The translations under genes were made by a program, and so were the position numbers. The notes beneath the pieces are model-generated. The model did no database searches. It saw only the letters and a list, made by a program, of their open reading frames with translations, and was not told the DNA's origin. 8,466 bases of DNA, from the NCBI GenBank assembly GCA_910584305.1, contig CAJTZW010000026.1, positions 1-8,466 on the forward strand, read 5' to 3'. Source of the DNA: an uncultured Bacilli bacterium. Its GTDB lineage: Bacteria > Bacillota_I > Bacilli_A > RF39 > UBA660. Every line of letters begins with the position of its first letter. The first letter of the stretch is position 1. Of the stretch, positions 1 through 5,011 are shown piece after piece.

Positions 1-31
1 TTTTTACACCACTATATTAATCCTTACGTGC

Positions 32-46
32 AGTTTCTTTGAAACT
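32..46. repeat. Short inverted repeat beyond the sortase terminator
   Basis: AGTTTC and GAAACT face each other across a TTT centre, a perfect 6-bp inverted repeat with a 3-base loop. No T-run follows on either strand, so it does not look like a terminator. It lies downstream of the sortase terminator and may belong to the control region of a gene beyond the left edge of the window. Its function is unknown and a repeat this small could be chance. Confidence 0.3.
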
Positions 47-51
47 TAACG

Positions 52-91
52 TTTTTGTCAAATTTTGGTAAATTTTGTAGTTTTTGGCATA
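52..91. other. Phased A/T-tracts, probable curved DNA
   Basis: Four blocks of about 10 bp each carry a run of 4-5 T on the plus strand (A on the minus strand), at near-exact helical spacing. A-tracts in phase with the helix are known to bend DNA. On the minus strand they sit just upstream of a perfect TTGACA at 56-61, but no acceptable -10 hexamer follows at 16-18 bp. A promoter for a gene beyond the left edge is therefore not established. Confidence 0.4.
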
Positions 92-92
92 A

Positions 93-113
93 TAAAAAGA
101 GCTTACGCTCTTT
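93..113 (-). terminator. Rho-independent terminator of the sortase gene
   Basis: Read on the minus strand, AAAGAGC and GCTCTTT form a perfect 7-bp stem around a GTAA loop (a GNRA-type tetraloop closed by C-G), followed by further T's (TTATTA). It begins seven bases after the sortase stop codon. A 9-bp sequence (AAGAGCGTA) is duplicated in tandem at 104-121. The upstream copy overlaps the stop codon, so a second, longer-loop pairing is also possible. Confidence 0.8.
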
Positions 114-119
114 ACGCTC

Positions 120-1706
120 TTAGATTCTTTTAGCATGGATTACTACTCTACTACTTGAATCTTTATAACAAGTAGATATTGTTAAAATCTTATCAGTACC
201 ATTTATCGTAACTCCAAAGTCTTTTATACTTCTATCTTTTAACTTTTGTGCGAAATTTAAAAATGAATCTGGGCTATTAAAATTTGTAATTAAATAATCA
301 TTTGTGACTGGAATTGTATAAATAGAAAAGACTTGCCATTTCATGTTTTCTTTTTCTGTATTAAATGTAATAGTTAAATTGATTGGATTATTATACCAAT
401 CTGGACTCACAACTGTTTCTAAGGTACTAAGAAGTAAATTTGTACCTAATACATTGTGTCCATATATAATCGTATTTTGATTTAATTCATCAAAGTTACT
501 ACGATAGTCTGCGTATATCCAACCAAATGTATTTTCAGTTCTATCAAATGAATGGTTTAAGTAATATTCATTATCTGTTGTTTTTACAACAGGGTAATTT
601 ACATTGGTATTATTTACTTTAATCCATCCTATTGTATCTGGGTTTATTCCTTTTAACTCAGTAAAGGTTTGAGTATACGTTTGATAATATGGACTTACAT
701 AGGTAGGGGTAGGTGTCTCTATCTGTTCAGGGTCTTCTATATTCTCTAATGTATTTTCTTCAATCTCTGGTTCTTCTACAATATCTTCATATTTTGTTAA
801 ATCAATACTCTCTATTTCTTGTTTGTCTTTTTCAAAAATGAAGTGTTCTGCCGATGCAAATCCAACACAAACAAATACAACTAAAATCATACAAAATCGT
901 AATAGATTTAAGTTCAATTGCTTTAGGGCATTTTTGTGCTGATACTGTTTTGAGTAAGACAATTCTAGTTGTATTTTAGAATGTTTTTTTAAACTTCTTA
1001 AATATTTATAGTTTTGTTCTGTTAATTGTTCATCATTTAAAATCGAAATTAAAATATTTCTCTGTTTTACAGTTGAAATTATATATTTCATTGTACTTTC
1101 GGAGTATCTATTTATCATTATTTTTTCTAGAAGTCGATTGTGTGCTAGAAAATAACTAAACTCCTGCTTATCTATTTCATTAAACTCATTATTGATATAT
1201 ACTTGTTTTTTTTGATATAGTGTAGAATATGTATTTATTTGATTCTGTACCATAAAAATACTTTCAAATAATATTTCAACCCTTGTATTCACATTCTTAT
1301 GATATTCATTTAATAGCTTATAGTATATATTTTCTTCAATATCATAACAATTCACATCATTGACAAATTTCATAGCCATGATTACTTGGGCTTCAGAAAT
1401 AGTAATCTCTTTATCTTGTTCAATATAGAGTTCATGAATTGTAGGATATAAATTTATTATTTTTTCTATATAAGGTAGTAAGGGATTATGACTCACAATG
1501 ACTTTCGTTACCTGATTTTTTACTATAATAGGTGTTATATAAAATTGTAAGGTGTCAGAATGTTTTTCTAAATATTCTTTTGAAAAGAAAAATTCGTTAT
1601 ATTCTGTCATTCTGCATGTATTTACGTTTCCTTGGTAGCTATTTGCATACGTTATATACATTACATTCCCATAAAATCTTATTTTAATAGTCTCCATGAA
1701 TATCAA
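120..1706 (-). CDS. srtB: Class B sortase with long cytoplasmic N-terminal region
   Basis: Membrane-anchored cysteine transpeptidase. Known class B sortases cut a sorting motif in a secreted protein and join it to the cell wall or to a pilin. Residues about 347-528 are the sortase domain: a DTIGWIKV start, YPVV and DNEYYLNH blocks, catalytic His417 (YGHN), Cys513 (ISTC) and Arg520 (SSSRVV). One membrane helix spans about 268-286, followed by an acidic, Thr/Pro-containing spacer (290-346). Residues 1-265, ahead of the helix and so probably cytoplasmic, match nothing I recognise. They look mixed alpha/beta, then helical and Lys-rich near the membrane. Class B sortases are usually about 230-300 residues, so this is about twice the normal length. 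The start is TTG at 1706, only four bases after GAGG. ATG at 1697 gives 525 residues but lies 13 bases from it, so the start is ambiguous. No protein with a sorting signal is encoded in the window, so the substrate is unknown. Confidence 0.9.
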   Translation of the reverse strand: MIFMETIKIRFYGNVMYITYANSYQGNVNTCRMTEYNEFFFSKEYLEKHSDTLQFYITPIIVKNQVTKVIVSHNPLLPYIEKIINLYPTIHELYIEQDKEITISEAQVIMAMKFVNDVNCYDIEENIYYKLLNEYHKNVNTRVEILFESIFMVQNQINTYSTLYQKKQVYINNEFNEIDKQEFSYFLAHNRLLEKIMINRYSESTMKYIISTVKQRNILISILNDEQLTEQNYKYLRSLKKHSKIQLELSYSKQYQHKNALKQLNLNLLRFCMILVVFVCVGFASAEHFIFEKDKQEIESIDLTKYEDIVEEPEIEENTLENIEDPEQIETPTPTYVSPYYQTYTQTFTELKGINPDTIGWIKVNNTNVNYPVVKTTDNEYYLNHSFDRTENTFGWIYADYRSNFDELNQNTIIYGHNVLGTNLLLSTLETVVSPDWYNNPINLTITFNTEKENMKWQVFSIYTIPVTNDYLITNFNSPDSFLNFAQKLKDRSIKDFGVTINGTDKILTISTCYKDSSSRVVIHAKRI

Positions 1707-1734
1707 CTACCCTCTTTTATGTTATACTATATGA

Positions 1735-1763
1735 ATCATACACGTTAAAACTATTTTCGTCAA
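1735..1763 (-). promoter_or_regulatory. Sigma-A-type promoter of the sortase gene
   Basis: The minus strand carries TTGACG (-35, 1758-1763), a 17-bp spacer and TATGAT (-10, 1735-1740). Each hexamer matches the consensus at five of six positions. The predicted start is near 1728, giving a leader of roughly 20-30 bases that contains the GAGG ribosome site. It lies in the 66-bp gap after the Rpn gene, where I see no terminator, so read-through from that gene is also possible. Confidence 0.7.
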
Positions 1764-1772
1764 TGTTTTATT

Positions 1773-2663
1773 TTATAATTTTTCTACTTCCTTTTTAGAC
1801 AATTCTGTTATAGTAGAAATTTGTTCATACGATAGTGTCCCTAATTGTTTTAAATTTCTAGCAATTTCTATATTTCTTTGTTTTACTCCTCGTTCTATTC
1901 CTTTTTCTATTCCTTGCTCAATTCCTTGCTCAATTCCTTGCTGAACTCCTTTTTGAATTGCCTTCTCAACTAGTTCTTTCTCAATCGCATCTCTTAATTT
2001 TTCCTCATCATATCTAAGAACCATATCTTCATCAAACCACATATCTGCCAATTCACTCACCACTTTTCTAACTTCATCGTTTTCTTTATAGATTTCATCT
2101 AATATCTCTTTATTTTGTTCTATAAAGATAACAAATTGCCTTTCTACTTCACTGAGTTCATTATAACATTTATTTCGTAAATATTCTAGATTAATATGGT
2201 AAATTGTTTGATTTGGGTCTGCTTCTTCTAATGTATTTTTCTCTAATAATTTAACTGTATATATAAATCGGTTTTCTTTTTCAAATCTTTGGTAATTATC
2301 AATATTAATTTGGATATATATTTTTTTGCCAATAAATTTATGACCTACTACATATTCTCGTATTCTATATTGATTTATATAATAATTATTTTTATCTATA
2401 AGTTCATCTGTGAATTGACGATTCATTTCTAAATTGATGAAGCCACCTTCTACTTTTACAAATATATCACTATTACTTCTTTTTTCCTTTTTACTTTGAA
2501 TTGGTATATTCGTATTACTTAATACCATATTTTCTAGTAAATATTTTTTATTTATCCCTGTACAAATGTTTATAATTGTTGCTAGGTAAGGACGGCATGA
2601 TTCTCTTGTAAATAATTCTTTGAACACAAAGTCATATTTTATATCTAATAATTCTTTGGTCAT
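1773..2663 (-). CDS. Rpn family recombination-promoting nuclease / putative transposase (PD-(D/E)XK)
   Basis: Member of the Rpn/PDDEXK_2 family. Characterised Rpn proteins are DNA nucleases, some linked to recombination and phage defence; many are annotated as putative transposases. The protein has 296 residues. It opens with the family block LLDIKYDFVFKELF. A nuclease core follows, with Asp66 (NSDIF) and Glu79 in INLEMN, where Asn81 stands where Gln or Lys is common. The middle is charged and helical. Residues about 239-260 are a tandem G-I/V-E/Q/K repeat, and the end (SYEQISTITELSKKEVEKL) resembles the short helix-turn-helix-like tail common in the family. I chose ATG at 2663 because GAGGTGA lies just upstream. 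ATG at 2684 (303 residues) has no ribosome site and overlaps the predicted -10. Whether it is an active nuclease is inferred. Confidence 0.87.
   Translation of the reverse strand: MTKELLDIKYDFVFKELFTRESCRPYLATIINICTGINKKYLLENMVLSNTNIPIQSKKEKRSNSDIFVKVEGGFINLEMNRQFTDELIDKNNYYINQYRIREYVVGHKFIGKKIYIQINIDNYQRFEKENRFIYTVKLLEKNTLEEADPNQTIYHINLEYLRNKCYNELSEVERQFVIFIEQNKEILDEIYKENDEVRKVVSELADMWFDEDMVLRYDEEKLRDAIEKELVEKAIQKGVQQGIEQGIEQGIEKGIERGVKQRNIEIARNLKQLGTLSYEQISTITELSKKEVEKL
1885..1968 (-). repeat. 12-bp in-frame tandem repeat in the Rpn gene
   Basis: Seven consecutive 12-bp units, read on the plus strand as variants of attccttgctca. The units at 1909-1920 and 1921-1932 are identical and 1933-1944 differs by one base; the outer units have diverged. 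They encode the G-I-E-Q/K repeat near the C terminus. Because the unit is four codons, gain or loss would change linker length without shifting the frame. Confidence 0.9.
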
Positions 2664-2675
2664 TTTTCTCACCTC

Positions 2676-2707
2676 AGATATCATATTAGACTATATCTAG
2701 ATATCAT
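2676..2707. repeat. Direct repeat and palindrome over the Rpn promoter (candidate operator)
   Basis: A 9-bp sequence, agatatcat, occurs at 2676-2684 and again at 2699-2707, offset by 23 bp, roughly two helical turns. Between them lies a perfect 12-bp palindrome, atatctagatat (2693-2704), inside the spacer of the predicted promoter. The layout would suit a dimeric regulator bound on one face of the helix. No binding protein is identified. The region is AT-rich, so part of this could be chance. Confidence 0.4.
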
Positions 2708-2711
2708 TCAA
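2683..2711 (-). promoter_or_regulatory. Predicted promoter of the Rpn gene
   Basis: The minus strand has TTGAAT (2706-2711), a 17-bp spacer and TAATAT (2683-2688), each matching the consensus at four of six positions. Transcription would begin just before the GAGGTGA ribosome site, leaving a very short leader. This fits translation from 2663 and argues against the upstream ATG at 2684. Confidence 0.45.
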
Positions 2712-2728
2712 ATCGATGTTTTTATAAT

Positions 2729-2755
2729 TTTGTAGTGGAAAGACTACAAATTTTT
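2729..2755 (+). terminator. Stem-loop with T-run on the plus strand
   Basis: TTTGTAGT and ACTACAAA form a perfect 8-bp stem around GGAAAG, followed by TTTTT on the plus strand. On the minus strand the same stem lacks a T-run. It therefore resembles a terminator for plus-strand, antisense transcripts heading into the pyruvate kinase gene. No plus-strand gene is visible that would need it, so it may instead be an RNA structure upstream of the Rpn promoter. Confidence 0.4.
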
Positions 2756-2805
2756 AATTTCTGTACATAGATTTTCAATTTTTGTATTGCTTCACATGAA
2801 GAAAA

Positions 2806-2832
2806 TTAAAAAAGAACAAATTAAATTTGTTC
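2806..2832 (-). terminator. Rho-independent terminator overlapping the end of pyruvate kinase
   Basis: Reading the minus strand, GAACAAA, a five-base loop and TTTGTTC form a stem followed by six T's. The inverted repeat is perfect over 9 bp on each side of one central base. The upstream arm encodes the last codons (Glu-Gln-Ile) and the stop lies in the loop region, so coding sequence and terminator are merged. The stem is AT-rich, so its strength is uncertain. Confidence 0.7.
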
Positions 2833-4245
2833 AATTTTCATAAAGTTTGTAGTCTTGGCTCCTGTATTAGGGAAACCTCCTGTAATTACAACTTTGTCGC
2901 CAGCTTTTAATTCCATAAATTCTTTTGCTCTTGCCACACCATCACTTACAAGTTCATCTGTAGAGTTGTATTCAGGGGCTACTACAGGATATACCCCCCA
3001 ATTTAATACCAATCTACGAGCAATTTTCTCATTCGGAACTGGTGCTAGTATGTAAGCATCTGGTTTTAAATTACTAATTTTTTGTGCTGTATAACCACTC
3101 ATAGTGGCTGCAACGATTACTTTAACATCTAAGTCTTCTGATGCAGATACAACACTTTGTGCGATTAAATCATGCATCTCATGTTTAGAGTTTACATCAT
3201 ATTTTCTAGAATATTCATTATAATGTTGCTCTGCCACCTCTGATATTTCTCCTAAGTATTGCGAAGCTAAATCGGGATGTGCGCCGATTGTTGTTTCATC
3301 ACTTAACCAAACAGCATCTGCACCATCAAATACTGCTGTTGCAATATCTGTCAACTCTGCTTTTGTTGGTCTTGAGTTTTTACACATACTCTTTAACATT
3401 TCTGTTGCTACAATACAGATTTTACCTTTTTCACGGCACTTTCTAACAATCTCTTTTTGTAAAATTGGAACTTCAATAAATGGAACTTCTACACTTAAGT
3501 CTCCCCTTGCAACGATAATCCCATCCGTTTCATCAATAATTTCATCAATATTATCAATTGCTTTTGCAGTTTCAATCTTAGATAGGATTTGCATTTCTGG
3601 CTTACCATATTTTGTAAGCAATGCTCTTGCTGCTCTAACATCTTCAGCACTTGATACAAATGAAATACCTAAAAAGTCCCCATCATGATCACATGCATAT
3701 TTAATATCAGCCTCATCATCTTCAGATACAAATGGGATATTTAAATCAACTCCTGGAATATTTACACCACGACGACTTGATAATGTTGCGTCATCTAGGA
3801 TTTTGCATGTAACACCAGATTCTTCGCTACCATCATCTTCTACTGAAATTACTTCTAAGCGAACAAATCCATCGTTTAATAAAATAGTAGTTCCTACCTT
3901 TAAATTATCAATAACTTGTGGATAATTTAAACTGATTCTTTCTTGATTTCCAATGACAGCTTTTCTTACAATGCGAATTGTATTTCCGGCAATGAATTCA
4001 ATAGAATCATTTTCAAAATTACATGTTCTTAAATCTGGCCCTTTTGTATCATAAAGGATTGCTACATGTTGTCCTAATTCTTTACGCGCTCTATACGTTA
4101 ATTCTTCATCAATATGTCTTTCTTCCATAGTTGCGTGTGAGAAATTAACACGAACTACATTCATACCATTTTTTACTAATGTCTTAAATACTTCCCAGTC
4201 TTGTGTAGCTGGTCCTATTCCGCATATCATCTTTGTTTTTCTCAT
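2821..4245 (-). CDS. pyk: Pyruvate kinase
   Basis: Catalyses phosphoenolpyruvate + ADP to pyruvate + ATP, the last step of glycolysis, in the cytoplasm. The 474 residues cover the whole enzyme, with no extra C-terminal PEP-utiliser domain. Visible active-site elements: Arg32, Asn34, Ser36 and His37 (VRVNFSH), Asp66-Thr-Lys68 (DTKGP), Lys223 and Glu225 (SKIE), Asp249 (ARGDL) and Thr281 (VATEML). Residues about 70-170 form the lid (B) domain, and 355-474 the C-terminal domain ending TTNFMKIEQI. Departures from the usual family sequence are Ser251 for Gly in RGDLG, Asp316 for Gly in LSGET, Gly9 for Thr near the start, and Glu282 for Gln; I have seen the last in other low-GC Firmicutes enzymes. 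The start ATG has AGAGG six to seven bases upstream. The gene has its own promoter and terminator, so it is probably a single-gene unit. The name is secure; full activity is inferred. Confidence 0.95.
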   Translation of the reverse strand: MRKTKMICGIGPATQDWEVFKTLVKNGMNVVRVNFSHATMEERHIDEELTYRARKELGQHVAILYDTKGPDLRTCNFENDSIEFIAGNTIRIVRKAVIGNQERISLNYPQVIDNLKVGTTILLNDGFVRLEVISVEDDGSEESGVTCKILDDATLSSRRGVNIPGVDLNIPFVSEDDEADIKYACDHDGDFLGISFVSSAEDVRAARALLTKYGKPEMQILSKIETAKAIDNIDEIIDETDGIIVARGDLSVEVPFIEVPILQKEIVRKCREKGKICIVATEMLKSMCKNSRPTKAELTDIATAVFDGADAVWLSDETTIGAHPDLASQYLGEISEVAEQHYNEYSRKYDVNSKHEMHDLIAQSVVSASEDLDVKVIVAATMSGYTAQKISNLKPDAYILAPVPNEKIARRLVLNWGVYPVVAPEYNSTDELVSDGVARAKEFMELKAGDKVVITGGFPNTGAKTTNFMKIEQI

Positions 4246-4282
4246 ATTTTACCTCTTTTCTTTTCCTCTAGAAACACAAGTA

Positions 4283-4311
4283 ATTCTACCATAATTACCC
4301 ATATTTTGCAA
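4283..4311 (-). promoter_or_regulatory. Promoter of pyruvate kinase
   Basis: TTGCAA (-35, 4306-4311), a 17-bp spacer and TAGAAT (-10, 4283-4288), with TGG directly before the -10, making an extended -10 element. The predicted leader is about 30 bases and includes AGAGG. The promoter sits in the gap after the 220-residue membrane protein gene. I see no terminator between the two, so upstream transcripts could also read into pyk. Confidence 0.75.
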
Positions 4312-4318
4312 TATTTTC

Positions 4319-4981
4319 CTATGAATTTATTTGAATTGCTAATCCAATGATATTTTCGTTTTGAAATAAAATTACTATATTCATACTTTTATCCCCTGAT
4401 TGTGTCATACCACTTATCGCAAATTGTGCAAATCCATCATCTCTTCTTATGTATAAATTAGAACTGGCAGTTTCTAAATTCGTAGGGAATTCATTGCTTT
4501 CATAAATTGTAAATTCATATTCTGAATATACTTTATTCATTGTTTGAATTAATCTTTTAGCTTTTTGTAAAACTTCTTCCGTTGGTTGTTCTATATGTGT
4601 ATTCTCATTATTATAATCGATATTGGTATCAATGTTTCCATCCATTAGGTCATTTTTAAATATAAATACAGTATTATCGATTTTATTTGCGATGTAAATG
4701 TCTTTACCATAATTTACTTGAATATAAGTATTATCTTCCTCTGGAAGATATACCTCCATATTTTCTATATTAACTACCTTTCCATCCCCATACGTAGAAA
4801 TCAAGTATCCCTTCGTAATATTAGATATCTCATCATTACCGTTCATTAATTCTGGCCAATTACTTGATTTCATACTTGCATATCCTGGTTTTAAAGTATC
4901 CTTATTTAAATACCATATGATTCCAGCAACGATAATAAGGAAAAACAATATTGCCATGATAATCTTTGTATATTTTTTCAT
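4319..4981 (-). CDS. Membrane-anchored protein of unknown function
   Basis: I do not recognise this 220-residue protein. It begins with two lysines and a hydrophobic segment at about residues 6-25 (IIMAILFFLIIVAGIIWYL) with no lipobox cysteine. It is best read as a single N-terminal membrane anchor or uncleaved signal, with the remaining 195 residues outside the cell. The outer part is acidic, rich in Asn and Asp, and probably mostly beta strands (for example YIQVNYGKDIYIANK and NTVFIFKN). One likely helix lies at about 135-152. There are no cysteines and no motif pointing to an enzyme. The start is well supported: a perfect AGGAGG lies five bases before the ATG. It follows the SNF2 helicase gene by only 30 bases, so co-transcription is likely, but nothing in the sequence ties a surface protein to the helicase function. 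Confidence 0.8.
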   Translation of the reverse strand: MKKYTKIIMAILFFLIIVAGIIWYLNKDTLKPGYASMKSSNWPELMNGNDEISNITKGYLISTYGDGKVVNIENMEVYLPEEDNTYIQVNYGKDIYIANKIDNTVFIFKNDLMDGNIDTNIDYNNENTHIEQPTEEVLQKAKRLIQTMNKVYSEYEFTIYESNEFPTNLETASSNLYIRRDDGFAQFAISGMTQSGDKSMNIVILFQNENIIGLAIQINS

Positions 4982-4998
4982 AACATCCTCCTACTATT

Positions 4999-5007
4999 AG
5001 TATACCA
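4999..5007 (-). promoter_or_regulatory. Extended -10 element before the membrane protein gene
   Basis: TGGTATACT on the minus strand is an extended -10 sequence (TGn plus TATACT) in the 30-bp gap after the helicase stop codon. No convincing -35 lies 16-18 bp upstream. Transcription would start at about 4992, at the edge of the AGGAGG ribosome site, leaving a leader of about 11 bases. It may supplement read-through from the helicase gene. Confidence 0.45.
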
Positions 5008-5011
5008 AATT

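Noticed and set aside
56..61. Perfect TTGACA on the minus strand as a promoter
   Set aside because: The hexamers 16-18 bp downstream (such as AGAAAC and GAAACT) do not resemble a -10, and the TATAGT at 11-16 is too far away.
2664..2684. Upstream ATG giving a 303-residue Rpn protein
   Set aside because: No ribosome site precedes it and it overlaps the predicted -10. The ATG at 2663 has GAGGTGA close upstream and begins at the family's normal N terminus.
2855..3055. Plus-strand open frame of 66 codons inside pyk
   Set aside because: It lies entirely antisense to a well-conserved pyruvate kinase, its product shows no recognisable motif, and I see no independent evidence for it.
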